Origin: Fen-1135 sp963705275
GTDB lineage: Bacteria; Desulfobacterota; Syntrophia; Syntrophales; UBA2185
NCBI GenBank assembly: GCA_963705275.1
Contig: OY970063.1
Coordinates: 1,364,001 to 1,428,000 of the forward strand
DNA: 64,000 bases
Direction of reading: 5' to 3'
Part shown: positions 1-8,033 of the stretch, piece by piece
Layout: the number at the start of each line of letters is the position of its first letter
How positions within the stretch are numbered: position 1 is the first letter of the stretch
Notes under the pieces: generated by a model
The model's input: the letters and a program-made list of their open reading frames with translations, nothing else
Database searches by the model: none
Told to the model about the DNA's origin: nothing
Position numbers and translations under genes: made by a program

Positions 1-953
1 TCTCTGCTGTGGGCGCGTCTGGCGAAGATATCGAGAATAATCTGGGTGCGGTCCACGACCTTCATCTCTGTAAAATCCGTGATGGATCTTAGCTGTGCCG
101 GTTGCAATTCATGGTCAAAGATGAGGAGATTAGCCCCTATCTGCATTGCCCTGATGACGAGCTCCGACATCCTTCCCCGGCCAAGGATGAATCGGGGATC
201 TATCTGCTCTCTGTACTGAATAATGCTGTCGAAGACCTCAACCCCGCAGGACCGGGCAAGCTCCTTCAGTTCGTCCAAGGAGTTTCGACTGTCGGCAAGC
301 GGGGCCGTTTCTACACGTATCAGTATGGCACGGTCCGTAGAATCTACCTTCCTCGTCTTCTGTTTTCTTGCGAATTCGCCCTCCAGGGCCTGGATAAAGG
401 CCAGGAAATTGATATTCATCTCCGAAGGACGGTCCTTCTCCATGATAAGCCAGTACCTGCCATCGGGGTTTTCCGGGATCAGGTGGGCCGTGTGGGCGTA
501 ACCGGGAAGCCCATCTTCCCCGGTCTCAACCGCTGAGATGAGATCGAGGCGGAGCAGGGCCAGGTCGGTGAGGTCATCAGTGGTTAGCCCCTCACCATTC
601 AAATGGGTGTGGATTAGGCGGAGGCCCTTGAAGCGAGTGGAAGAAGATCGGAAGCCATCGAGGCCGGGGATCATGATATCTTTGGGAGAGCCGGCGATCA
701 CATAGGCGATCTCGCCTCTGCGGCTGATCAGGATGCCTATCTGACGGTTGATTTCCCGCGAAAGAGATGTGAGTTGTCTCGCAAGTTCGTGGGTAATGAT
801 ACGCTCCGGAGGTATCTTCCTCCGATAGAGCTGACCGATTCTTCTTATCTGTTCTGCCCCGAGACCGGTCAGGTTGCCATAGACCTTATTGATTGCCCGC
901 CCCCTTGCTTTCGGCCTGACGCGCGGCCATCCTTCTGGCCAGACGTTCCTCAA
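1..953 (-). CDS. hflX: HflX-type GTPase, N-terminal part (runs off window)
   Basis: Minus-strand frame open from the left edge, about 317 codons visible. HflX is a ribosome-associated GTPase that splits or rescues stalled ribosomes. The visible part is the HflX N-terminal domain and the start of the linker: after a short lead comes VYGNLTGL and RRKIPPERI, then DLISAVETG, then LGRGRMSEL, then the family signature VVDRTQIILDIFARRAHSR at the window edge. The G domain lies outside. The start is unusual: homology begins near 884, inside the end of the upstream fmdB gene, where the frame has no ATG or GTG. The only conventional start before an in-frame stop is TTG at 953, with a GGGAG sequence just upstream, giving a 68-base overlap with fmdB. 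Identity is firm; the start is tentative. Confidence 0.85.
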   Translation of the reverse strand, partial: MRNVWPEGWPRVRPKARGRAINKVYGNLTGLGAEQIRRIGQLYRRKIPPERIITHELARQLTSLSREINRQIGILISRRGEIAYVIAGSPKDIMIPGLDGFRSSSTRFKGLRLIHTHLNGEGLTTDDLTDLALLRLDLISAVETGEDGLPGYAHTAHLIPENPDGRYWLIMEKDRPSEMNINFLAFIQALEGEFARKQKTRKVDSTDRAILIRVETAPLADSRNSLDELKELARSCGVEVFDSIIQYREQIDPRFILGRGRMSELVIRAMQIGANLLIFDHELQPAQLRSITDFTEMKVVDRTQIILDIFARRAHSR

Positions 954-1110
954 ATCTCTCCCTGCTGTGGAAGCTGGCGCGCCCTATCAACTTCTTGGTA
1001 TTCGGTGACCCGCATTCGGGACATGTCACACCCGCCTGATCTTCACCGACCTTCATGAAGCATTCAAAGATATGCTCGCAGGCAGCGCATTCAAATTCAT
1101 AGATAGGCAT
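886..1110 (-). CDS. FmdB-family zinc-ribbon protein
   Basis: Small 74-residue protein starting MPIYEFEC with two CxxC pairs (Cys8/Cys11 and Cys30/Cys33) that form the FmdB/CxxC_CXXC_SSSS zinc ribbon. The family is described as putative regulatory or metal-binding; the precise role is unknown. The C-terminal third is basic and charged (RERFEERLARR), as in many family members. The ATG is preceded by AGGA at good spacing. It overlaps the start of hflX and is probably cotranscribed with it. A plausible promoter lies about 30 to 60 bases upstream. Confidence 0.85.
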   Translation of the reverse strand: MPIYEFECAACEHIFECFMKVGEDQAGVTCPECGSPNTKKLIGRASFHSRERFEERLARRMAARQAESKGAGNQ

Positions 1111-1140
1111 ATGGAATTCCTACTTGCTCATTTGTCAGAA

Positions 1141-1169
1141 AATTAACACACTCACAGGTTACGGGTCAA
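1141..1169 (-). promoter_or_regulatory. putative sigma70 promoter for fmdB-hflX
   Basis: On the minus strand TTGACC (1164-1169) is separated by 17 bases from TTAATT (1141-1146). The -35 is good and the -10 is weak. Position fits transcription of fmdB, which starts at 1110. Confidence 0.35.
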
Positions 1170-1184
1170 GGAAATTTGAGACAC

Positions 1185-1220
1185 AAAAAACCCCGGAGGG
1201 GTATCCCCCCGGGGTTTTAA
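1185..1220 (-). terminator. rho-independent terminator after porin gene
   Basis: Inverted repeat AAAACCCCGG / CCGGGGTTTT with a short loop, followed on the minus strand by a run of T. It lies 20 to 60 bases after the porin stop codon. It is nearly symmetric but no plus-strand gene ends here. Confidence 0.8.
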
Positions 1221-1242
1221 GATGCAACTAATAACGACAGAA

Positions 1243-2673
1243 TTAGAAGGTGAGGGTCAGTTTATGAGTTACGAGATAGTCGTTATCGATTGAGGCTCCT
1301 GCATTGGTGCCCTTCCAGTAGTCACCCGCCCACAGATAGGCAAAGCCGATCATGTAGGAGAGGTTGTCATAGATCTTGTAGGTTGCCGTAACATCAAGCT
1401 CGCTACCGTAGTTCTTGGACTGCCAACCACTTGATGTGGCATCCTTGTCCGCCTGGGCAATTGTATAGCTCGCCTTTACATCCAGTTTCGGTACTGGCTT
1501 TATGCCGAAGAAGAGCTGGGCCAACTGCACGTTGCTCATTTGGCTATTGGTCCCTGCATACCCATAGGCTCCACTCACGCCGTTAGCCGAGCTACCTAAG
1601 CCACCATTCCACCTGCCCAAGTCATAGTTGAAAAGCATCAAGCAGGGGTTGAAGTCGGTGCCCCCTGGAGGACCCTGTTCATCCTTATCCAACGTGCCTT
1701 TGTCGTCACCCGCCACATAGACAAGCGTAAGACCTGCGTACATAGGCGCGAAATCATAGGTACCCGAGACATAGGCAGCGAGTCCATCACGTGTTATGTC
1801 CGTGTTCGCTGCATTGGAACCTTCATACTTTCTCGCCTTGCCTGTCCAGTAAGCAACTTCCGCTTCGACATAGACAGGACCGAGCTGGGCCTTCACGTAA
1901 GGGTCAAATACCCAGAACTGGCCCTTGTAGCCCGTTTCAGCATTAGCAGCAACTGCCGGACCGGAGGCATTGCTGAGGAGATAGTAATATACGAGTAAAC
2001 CCGTATTCCCCTTCGCCCAGTTATAAACAAAGGCGCCGACATACTTTTCCGCAGTTGCATCTACCTGATAGCTTGCGACCCCCACGTTACCTGCAGGGCC
2101 AGAAGCGCTATAGTACTGGGTGCCTTCGATCTTGTCCAAGAGGGCAATAAGCGTCCACGGACCGATAACGTAATCGTATCTAATCCTTGGGCCATAGGTA
2201 GAATCGCCGCTATCTGCAAATGAGGTGCCGAACACTGACTGCTGCTGGTAGCCGACCCTCAAGAGGCCGCCCCACAGATTAGCAGACACATATATGTGCT
2301 CGAACTTGATGTTTTCCGCTTCCAGGTTGTTCCCGGAGCTGTCACCTGAGGTGGGACCGGTAACGGAATAAACTCCCGTTGTGCTATTCAGGGAAACCCC
2401 AATAGGCGCCCTCTGTGCACCCCAGATCTTTTCCATGGCATCGAACCTGGTCGTCAGCTTCAGGCCTTCCTGTACCTGGAAATCCGTCTGAACCCTGAGC
2501 CTCTGCCAGATATTGGCCACGGATGCGCCGCCATCTTTCAACAGCGTGCGGTTGTTGTCATAGTAACCCTGGGCGACATAGGTGCCGCTGAACTTCACGT
2601 CCGCCGCACATACGGGCATAGCAAAGGCCATGATCAGGGCAACTGATAGTAAAACTATCCAAAGCTTCTTCAT
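1243..2673 (-). CDS. outer-membrane beta-barrel porin
   Basis: A 476-residue protein with a clear signal peptide (MKKLWIVLLSVALIMAFA, cleavage after CAA near residue 24). The mature chain has alternating polar and aromatic residues typical of beta strands, many Tyr/Gly/Asn-rich turns, and ends in Phe (LTLTF), the usual C-terminal signal for BAM-dependent insertion. No Cys occurs in the mature part. This architecture matches porins common in Deltaproteobacteria with no known substrate. The gene has an AGGAGG ribosome site, a long upstream non-coding region with a candidate promoter and its own terminator, so it is probably monocistronic and strongly expressed. The substrate cannot be read from the sequence. 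Confidence 0.75.
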   Translation of the reverse strand: MKKLWIVLLSVALIMAFAMPVCAADVKFSGTYVAQGYYDNNRTLLKDGGASVANIWQRLRVQTDFQVQEGLKLTTRFDAMEKIWGAQRAPIGVSLNSTTGVYSVTGPTSGDSSGNNLEAENIKFEHIYVSANLWGGLLRVGYQQQSVFGTSFADSGDSTYGPRIRYDYVIGPWTLIALLDKIEGTQYYSASGPAGNVGVASYQVDATAEKYVGAFVYNWAKGNTGLLVYYYLLSNASGPAVAANAETGYKGQFWVFDPYVKAQLGPVYVEAEVAYWTGKARKYEGSNAANTDITRDGLAAYVSGTYDFAPMYAGLTLVYVAGDDKGTLDKDEQGPPGGTDFNPCLMLFNYDLGRWNGGLGSSANGVSGAYGYAGTNSQMSNVQLAQLFFGIKPVPKLDVKASYTIAQADKDATSSGWQSKNYGSELDVTATYKIYDNLSYMIGFAYLWAGDYWKGTNAGASIDNDYLVTHKLTLTF

Positions 2674-3236
2674 TGTTTCCTCCTGTTTGATTTTTCAAAA
2701 ATTGATCTTTCCGGGCATGTTCCTGAAAGATCATTCTCATTAGAACCACTTTGAAAACTTTGGCCTTAAGAATTGCCTCTCGGCCGCTTAGATCCCTTCT
2801 CCACCTCCTTTCATTGAGATTTACGGTGAAAACAAGTAACACCGTCAATATTCGTTGTCAAGCACTTTTGCCGCTATTTTGCAATTAAGGGGCTTGTACA
2901 AGCACCTGCATTTTTATATCTAGCCAGCAATAAGCGTACCACAGTGGCAAGTCAGGAAGAAGAGAGATGAAATGGCAGCCATAACATAGTGTAAATAAAG
3001 GAGTAAGTGCCAGATCATTGCTGCCGTCAAAGAAATGCGTCAAGATGCCTGTAAGAGCGGCGAAAGTAAACAATCAATCTCAATGTACGCGGCAATAATA
3101 CCGAGGTCACCATTCCAAGCCGTGGGTAATTTGATAATCTCATTTTTTATCAAATACTTACAATGTTTATCCCTTCAGTTGAAGTGACACATGGGAAATG
3201 TTTCGAAATTGCAAGACATGCCTCAAATATGTGGCA
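2674..3236. other. intergenic region between bioB and porin
   Basis: About 560 bases with no convincing gene on either strand. The only signal I see is a candidate minus-strand promoter near 2833-2861 for the porin. Short open frames here lack ribosome sites and sensible composition. Confidence 0.5.
2833..2861 (-). promoter_or_regulatory. putative promoter of porin gene
   Basis: Perfect minus-strand TTGACA (2856-2861), 17-base spacer, then TACTTG (2833-2838), a weak -10. It would give a 5' leader of about 155 bases. Confidence 0.35.
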
Positions 3237-3271
3237 AAAAATACACACCCGGATGGGACTACGGGATTTTT
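3237..3271 (-). terminator. possible terminator after bioB
   Basis: Directly after the bioB stop codon the minus strand carries a short GC stem (CCCG/CGGG with a roughly 10-base loop) flanked by A and T runs. The stem is short and six bases separate it from the T run, so it is a weak candidate. Confidence 0.4.
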
Positions 3272-4251
3272 TACAACAGGGCTTGATGATCTTTTACCAT
3301 ATCTATATCCATCTTGATGTTGCGCCCCTGCGTTGTCAGATAATTGCCGATCATCAGGCCATTTGCACCGGCAAGCATAACCCAGGATTGGTAATCCCTG
3401 AGAGTCACTTCTCTCCCGCCGCAGATAAGAATATTCTTGTCGGGATTAATAAATCTGAATATGGCGATGCACTTCAGCGCCTCCAGGGGCTTGAGCAGGG
3501 GTCTATCTTCCATCTTGGTACCGGCAATGGGATTAAGAAAATTTATCGGTATCCCGTCAACATCGAGTTCCTTCAGAGTAAAGGCCAGTTCCACGCGCTG
3601 CTCCCAGGTCTCACCAAGTCCCAGGATACCTCCCGAACAGACCTTCATCCCTGCGGCCTTGGCAAGCTTGACAGTCTCAATATCCTCGTCATAGTTATGC
3701 GTGGTGCAAACTTCGTCAAAAAAACTCCGGGCCGTTTCCAGATTGTGATGATAAACGGCAATCCCTCCTTCTGCGAGCCTGCGCGCCATAGACTCGGTGA
3801 GCATCCCCAGAGAGGCGCAGACCGTGAGGGCCGTTTGTTTGCAAATGGCGGTGGCACTATGGCAGATGACATCCAGCTCCTCATCTTTCAGCATATATCC
3901 GCTTGTGACCATGGAATACCTGGTAGCTCCTCTCCTCTCCAATTCAATCGCGCTTTTCACAATCTCTTCTTCAGCCAATAGGGGATAGGTCTTGATCTCC
4001 GTTCTATGGTGAGCAGATTGGGCGCAGAAGGCGCAATCTTCGGAGCAGAAACCCGATTTGGCATTGATGATGGAACACAGAATGGTTTCTTCTTGCCTCC
4101 GCATTTTTTTGATTTTATGGGCGCAGAATAATAAGTCCATCGTATCCTTTTCCTGAAGTTGTGCAAGTTCACAGGCATCTTCGTAGGAAAAGACATACCC
4201 GCCTTCCTTTATAATCTTCTCAGTTAGATCGATGAGTTGCTTGCTGAACAT
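3271..4251 (-). CDS. bioB: biotin synthase
   Basis: A 326-residue radical SAM enzyme that inserts sulfur into dethiobiotin, the last step of biotin synthesis. The [4Fe-4S]-SAM motif is FCSEDCAFC with Cys69, Cys73 and Cys76, in the BioB-specific context NAKSGFCSEDCAFCAQS. Other BioB landmarks are YSMVTSG, HHNLET, GLGET, PINFLNPI and the ICGGREV segment. Length is normal for the family. It has a GGAGA-type ribosome site. It is divergent from birA, and the intervening 150 bases contain a BirA operator that overlaps the -35 of its promoter, so it should be repressed when biotin is sufficient. It is separated from bioA/F/D, which lie downstream of birA. Confidence 0.97.
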   Translation of the reverse strand: MFSKQLIDLTEKIIKEGGYVFSYEDACELAQLQEKDTMDLLFCAHKIKKMRRQEETILCSIINAKSGFCSEDCAFCAQSAHHRTEIKTYPLLAEEEIVKSAIELERRGATRYSMVTSGYMLKDEELDVICHSATAICKQTALTVCASLGMLTESMARRLAEGGIAVYHHNLETARSFFDEVCTTHNYDEDIETVKLAKAAGMKVCSGGILGLGETWEQRVELAFTLKELDVDGIPINFLNPIAGTKMEDRPLLKPLEALKCIAIFRFINPDKNILICGGREVTLRDYQSWVMLAGANGLMIGNYLTTQGRNIKMDIDMVKDHQALL

Positions 4252-4325
4252 GTCCTTCTCCTTTCCTGCAATTTGTCTATTTAGCGGGAATTAACCCAGT
4301 ACTTGGCTGTATGAGAGAGCAATTG

Positions 4326-4354
4326 TCCATATCAGAGGGCAAGACATAAGTCAA
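4326..4354 (-). promoter_or_regulatory. bioB promoter
   Basis: Minus-strand TTGACT (4349-4354), 17-base spacer and TATGGA (4326-4331) preceded by TGA (extended -10 style). The -35 lies inside the left half of the BirA operator. Confidence 0.6.
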
Positions 4355-4379
4355 CCATATTTATATTTAGGGTTGACAA
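4348..4379. promoter_or_regulatory. BirA operator (biotin box)
   Basis: Inverted repeat GTCAACC (4350-4356), 14-base AT-rich spacer, GGTTGAC (4371-4377). This matches the known BirA site form TTGTnAACC-N14/15-GGTTnACAA. It lies between divergent bioB and birA, and birA encodes a protein with the DNA-binding domain needed to use it. Each half-site carries the -35 box of one of the two divergent promoters, so occupancy would silence both genes. Confidence 0.85.
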
Positions 4380-4401
4380 TTACTCGGGAGGATGTTATGA
4401 G
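4373..4401 (+). promoter_or_regulatory. birA promoter
   Basis: TTGACA (4373-4378) within the right operator half, 17-base spacer, TATGAG (4396-4401). Predicted transcription start would be at or within a few bases of the birA ATG at 4408. Confidence 0.5.
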
Positions 4402-4407
4402 CCGCGC

Positions 4408-5394
4408 ATGCTAACGAAGCGGCAATTACTCATCTACTTAAAGGAGGGTAAGGGGACTTGGGTCTCCGGCGAACTCCTCGCCCATAAAATGGCGGTTTCC
4501 CGGTCGGCTGTTTGGAAACATATAGGCAGTTTAAGAAACGATGGCTATGTGATCGAATCGTCGCGAAAAAAGGGATACCTCCTCCGGGAGACGTCAGATT
4601 TGCTTCTCGCAGATGAGATCCGGGAAGGGCTGAACACAAGTGTCTTCGGTAAGGGAGAAATTATTTATTTCAGGGAAACGGATTCCACCAATGTAAGGGC
4701 TAAATTTCTGGCTGGCGACGGCGCTCCTGAGGGAACGGTGGTTGTCGCAGAGAAGCAGACACAGGGAAGAGGGCGAAAAGGAAGAACGTGGTTTTCGCCT
4801 GAAAGCGAGGGAATCTATACCTCCATTATCTTGAGGCCGCCTATTGCGCCAAATGAAGCGCCCAAACTCACCCTAATGGCGTCTGTGGCTGTAGCTGAAG
4901 CGTTGCTTTCCCTAACGTCCTTGAAGGTCAACATCAAATGGCCCAACGATATACTGATTAACGGCAAAAAGGTCGCCGGCATTCTCACGGAAATAAGCAC
5001 GGATATGGATAGAATCGATTATGTGGTCATCGGCGTCGGTGTAAATGTGAATACGTCGCGCAAAGGTCTCCACCTCGATATCAGACAGACGGCAACATCT
5101 GTTTTCATGGAAACGGGCAAGGTATTCCCAAGAATTGCTCTCCTTCGTGCGTTCCTGGAGTGGCTGGAAATATATTACGAAGCATTCACGGCAAAAGGGT
5201 TTGATCCAATATTGAATCGATGGAAGCATTTTGCTGACATAATCGGGCGGCGGATCAGTGTTGATCTCATGGACAGCATACGCGTGGGTACGGTTCTGGA
5301 TGTAGACAAAGATGGGTTTCTGATCCTCCAGAATCACAAGGGAACGATTGAGAGGATAATTTCCGGGGACGTAACTCTATTGAGTCGTGAGTAG
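4408..5394 (+). CDS. birA: bifunctional biotin operon repressor / biotin-protein ligase
   Basis: A 328-residue class II BirA. Residues 1 to about 60 form a winged helix-turn-helix (SGELLAHKMAVSRSAVWKHI). The central ligase domain has TDSTN, the biotinyl-AMP loop GRGRKGRTW, and KWPNDI and GVGVNVN. The C-terminal SH3-like domain follows. It attaches biotin to carrier domains, such as the EAMKM domain of the carboxyltransferase at 32677-34635, and represses biotin genes through the operator upstream. No other in-frame start exists; the only Shine-Dalgarno-like run (GGGAGGA) is about 15 bases from the ATG, too far, which together with the promoter position suggests a leaderless or near-leaderless message. 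Confidence 0.95.
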   Translation: MLTKRQLLIYLKEGKGTWVSGELLAHKMAVSRSAVWKHIGSLRNDGYVIESSRKKGYLLRETSDLLLADEIREGLNTSVFGKGEIIYFRETDSTNVRAKFLAGDGAPEGTVVVAEKQTQGRGRKGRTWFSPESEGIYTSIILRPPIAPNEAPKLTLMASVAVAEALLSLTSLKVNIKWPNDILINGKKVAGILTEISTDMDRIDYVVIGVGVNVNTSRKGLHLDIRQTATSVFMETGKVFPRIALLRAFLEWLEIYYEAFTAKGFDPILNRWKHFADIIGRRISVDLMDSIRVGTVLDVDKDGFLILQNHKGTIERIISGDVTLLSRE

Positions 5395-5472
5395 AGAGTG
5401 GTGCAGATTCCACGTCCTTTAAAACCCATCTCGCCTTTCGATCCCCGCTCTCATTTCGACAAAGGGACTGTA

Positions 5473-5489
5473 ACACGGTGGGCGTGTTG
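5473..5489. repeat. short inverted repeat upstream of bioA
   Basis: AACACG-GTGGG-CGTGTT lies 33 bases before the bioA ATG. It does not fit the BirA N14 spacing. It could be an mRNA hairpin or an operator half; function unknown. Confidence 0.3.
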
Positions 5490-5521
5490 TGGCATAATTG
5501 AACGAGCGAGGTTTATATAGT

Positions 5522-6889
5522 ATGACAAGCAAGGGTAGGAAAAAACTGGAAATTGATGACAAAAGATACGTTTGGCATCCCTTTACTCAGATGCGGGGTT
5601 ATGAAAAGGAAACGCCGCTCATCATTGAGGAAGGGAATGGATGTCTGTTAAGAGATATGGAGGGTAACAGCTATATTGATGGTGTTTCTTCGCTCTGGAC
5701 GAACGTTCATGGTCATAGGAAAAAGAAGCTTGACGACGCCATGAAAGGGCAGCTTGGCAAGATTGCCCATTCGACCCTGCTTGGACTTTCCAACATACCT
5801 GCAATCAGACTGGCAAAGAAATTAATCTCAATTGCACCGTCGGGATTGACGAAGGTATTTTATTCCGATAATGGCTCCACGGCCAACGAAATAGCCCTTA
5901 AGATGGCCTTCCAGTACCACCAGCAATGCCCCTCGGGAAACCGCAACAAGAAGAAATTTATTCGCCTGTCTAATGCCTATCATGGAGATACCATAGGCTC
6001 CGTGAGTGTGGGAGGAATTGATCTCTTCCATTCCATGTATAAAGACCTGCTCTTTCCGTCTTTCAAGGCGGAAGCGCCCTACTGCTACCGCTGCACCTTC
6101 GGAAAGACCCATCCCGCCTGCGGGCTCGAGTGTCTGACGCACGTTGAGGGCATCATGAAGGCTCACAGCCGAGAGATTGCCGCCCTTGTGATAGAGCCCT
6201 TGGTTCAGGGAGCCGGCGGTATACTGGTGCAGCCGCCGGGATACCTGAAAAGGGTGAGAGAGTTATGCACGCGTCACAAAATCTTCATGATAGCAGACGA
6301 AGTGGCAGTGGGATTCGGCAAGACAGGAAAGATGTTTGCCTGTGAACACGAAGGGGTTGTGCCGGACATTATGGCCCTGGCAAAGGGAATAGCAGGGGGG
6401 TACCTGCCGCTTGCGGCAACCCTGGTGACGGAGGAGATCTATGAAGGATTTCTTGGGGAATTCGAGGAATTCAAAACATTTTTTCATGGACACACCTTTA
6501 CGGGAAACCCCCTGGCATGCGCAGTAGCCATCGCCAGTCTTGAGGTCTTCAAAGAGGAGCGCACCCTTGACCGGCTCCAGAAAAAAATAGCGCACCTCGC
6601 AAAGAGGCTGAAACCGTTAGCCTCCCTGGTGCACGTCGGAGAGGTGCGCCAGTGCGGCATCATGGTGGGCATAGAACTCGTTTGCGATCAAAAGACAAAG
6701 CAGCTCTTTCCCCCGGAGAAGAGAACAGGGCATAGGGTCATTATGGAGGCGAGAAAGAGGGGCGTGATTATCCGCCCTTTAGGGGATGTCATTGTACTGA
6801 TGCCGCCTTTGAGCATTTCTAAAAAGGAAATAGATCTCCTCTGTCAGACTGTTTACGATTCAATTCGAATGGTCACGGAAGAAAAGTGA
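5522..6889 (+). CDS. bioA: adenosylmethionine-8-amino-7-oxononanoate aminotransferase
   Basis: A 455-residue fold-type I PLP aminotransferase that makes 7,8-diaminopelargonate. BioA-specific features are the N-terminal VWHPFTQM, the SSLWTNVHGH segment, YSDNGSTANEIALKMA, the YHGDT stretch and ADEVAVGFGKTGKMFACE. The PLP lysine is in ALAKGIAGGYLPL. A TTG eight codons upstream is also in frame, but the ATG at 5522 has a GAGG at workable spacing, so I chose it. The gene follows birA by about 130 bases and begins the plus-strand biotin cluster, in which later genes overlap or almost touch. Confidence 0.95.
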   Translation: MTSKGRKKLEIDDKRYVWHPFTQMRGYEKETPLIIEEGNGCLLRDMEGNSYIDGVSSLWTNVHGHRKKKLDDAMKGQLGKIAHSTLLGLSNIPAIRLAKKLISIAPSGLTKVFYSDNGSTANEIALKMAFQYHQQCPSGNRNKKKFIRLSNAYHGDTIGSVSVGGIDLFHSMYKDLLFPSFKAEAPYCYRCTFGKTHPACGLECLTHVEGIMKAHSREIAALVIEPLVQGAGGILVQPPGYLKRVRELCTRHKIFMIADEVAVGFGKTGKMFACEHEGVVPDIMALAKGIAGGYLPLAATLVTEEIYEGFLGEFEEFKTFFHGHTFTGNPLACAVAIASLEVFKEERTLDRLQKKIAHLAKRLKPLASLVHVGEVRQCGIMVGIELVCDQKTKQLFPPEKRTGHRVIMEARKRGVIIRPLGDVIVLMPPLSISKKEIDLLCQTVYDSIRMVTEEK

Positions 6890-6898
6890 GCCCTCGAA

Positions 6899-7225
6899 AT
6901 GGCCGGTGATAAAGAAGCATCCAAGAAAAGCCTGGAGAAGGGGTCCTGGGAGGGCGTCTTCTATTTTCATCCGGATGACGGTATTTACCAGGATCATTTC
7001 CCCGGCTACCCGGTTGTCCCCGGAAGCCTGATAGTGCACGCATTTTTGAAAGCTGCAGCGGATGCCGGCTTTTCGCCCGATTATCTTGCAATAGAGAACT
7101 TCAGGTTCAGAGAATTTCTCTCACCCGGCCATTACGTATTTCGCATTGAATTTGATGAGAAGCAGCTGAACTGCCTCATTTATAGTGGGGAGAGGAAGCT
7201 AGTTAGGGGAGTCTTGAAAAGATGA
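6899..7225 (+). CDS. FabZ-like hotdog protein 1 (keeps His, lacks Glu)
   Basis: A 108-residue protein with the central FabZ signature QDHFPGYPVVPGSLI, so it has a 3-hydroxyacyl-ACP dehydratase-type hotdog fold. The catalytic His of FabZ is present (His33 in HFPG). The catalytic Glu, normally in LEAMAQ five residues after the PG, is replaced by His47 (SLIVHAF). It is also about 40 residues shorter than FabZ. A second FabZ-like gene at 10285 has the reverse pattern. The two may form one dehydratase heterodimer acting in pimeloyl-chain synthesis; this is inference. Its stop overlaps the start of the next gene by four bases (ATGA), implying translational coupling. Confidence 0.75.
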   Translation: MAGDKEASKKSLEKGSWEGVFYFHPDDGIYQDHFPGYPVVPGSLIVHAFLKAAADAGFSPDYLAIENFRFREFLSPGHYVFRIEFDEKQLNCLIYSGERKLVRGVLKR

Positions 7226-8007
7226 TACTCCATTTTTCGGGAAATCGTGCCCTCGTTCTGGGAGGCACCTGCGAGCTTGCTCTGGCTCTCGCTCACTCCA
7301 TGATAGAGTCCGGCCTTTTTCCGCTGCTTACTTACAGAGACGATAAGGGTCTGAACCGAATCACAGAGGCTCTGCGGCCCTTCAACGGGAGATACGAGAC
7401 TTGCTACCTGAATCTCGGCGATCGCGATTCGCTCGATTCCATCTTCACTCAAACAGGTGATGACCTCGACTTCCTGGTAGATTTTGCCCAGGGAAATTAT
7501 GAGAGCCTTATCGCCGGAGCAGACGAAGAGAGCGTTTACAGCTATTTCCTGGAGAACATCTCTTTTCGAGCCGAGATTCTGAAAAGGGTTGGAAGGGTAA
7601 TGCTGAAGAAAAGAAAGGGGCGCCTCGTATATGTTTCTTCTGCAGCCGCGGCAAGACCCAATCCCGGCCAGGGATTTTATGCAGCCGCCAAGCTGGCTTC
7701 GGAGGCCCTCTATCGCAATATGGGACTGGAGCTGGGAGAACGCGGTGTGACCACGGTGAGTCTGCGTCCCGGCTATATCGAGGCGGGGCGGGGCAGAATC
7801 TATCTGCAAAAGCAGGATCGGAAAATTATTGAGATGACACCCATAAAGAGGGCGATAACAGGCGAAGAGATTGCCCACACCATACTCTTTCTTCTTTCCG
7901 ACAGCGCCGCGGGCATCAACGCAACAGAGATTTCCATAGACGGCGGCCTCACTTCCGGAAAAGAAAGGCTGCCGAATTTCGCTAGCGAAATGGAAGAAAG
8001 GTCTTGA
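7222..8007 (+). CDS. FabG-like short-chain ketoreductase
   Basis: A 261-residue SDR enzyme. The N-terminal nucleotide loop is degenerate (LVLGGTCELALALA instead of TGxxxGIG), the catalytic Ser is at about 139 (YVSSAAA), and the Tyr-x-x-x-Lys pair is Tyr153/Lys157 (FYAAAK). The C-terminal part has SLRPGYIEAG and ends INATEISIDGG, as in 3-oxoacyl-ACP reductases. By context it would reduce the 3-oxoacyl-ACP made by the FabF-like enzyme at 9049. It is coupled to the genes on both sides (ATGA before; stop overlapping a TTG after). Confidence 0.85.
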   Translation: MILHFSGNRALVLGGTCELALALAHSMIESGLFPLLTYRDDKGLNRITEALRPFNGRYETCYLNLGDRDSLDSIFTQTGDDLDFLVDFAQGNYESLIAGADEESVYSYFLENISFRAEILKRVGRVMLKKRKGRLVYVSSAAAARPNPGQGFYAAAKLASEALYRNMGLELGERGVTTVSLRPGYIEAGRGRIYLQKQDRKIIEMTPIKRAITGEEIAHTILFLLSDSAAGINATEISIDGGLTSGKERLPNFASEMEERS

Positions 8008-8033
8008 GTTGCACATCCGAAAGTAGAGGGCAC

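Noticed and set aside
102..1058. Plus-strand open frames at 102-536, 223-501 and 774-1058
   Set aside because: They are antisense to hflX and fmdB, whose minus-strand translations match known families.
2558..3073. Minus-strand frames of 96 and 62 codons upstream of the porin
   Set aside because: The first overlaps the porin signal-peptide region in another frame; neither has a ribosome site or family resemblance.
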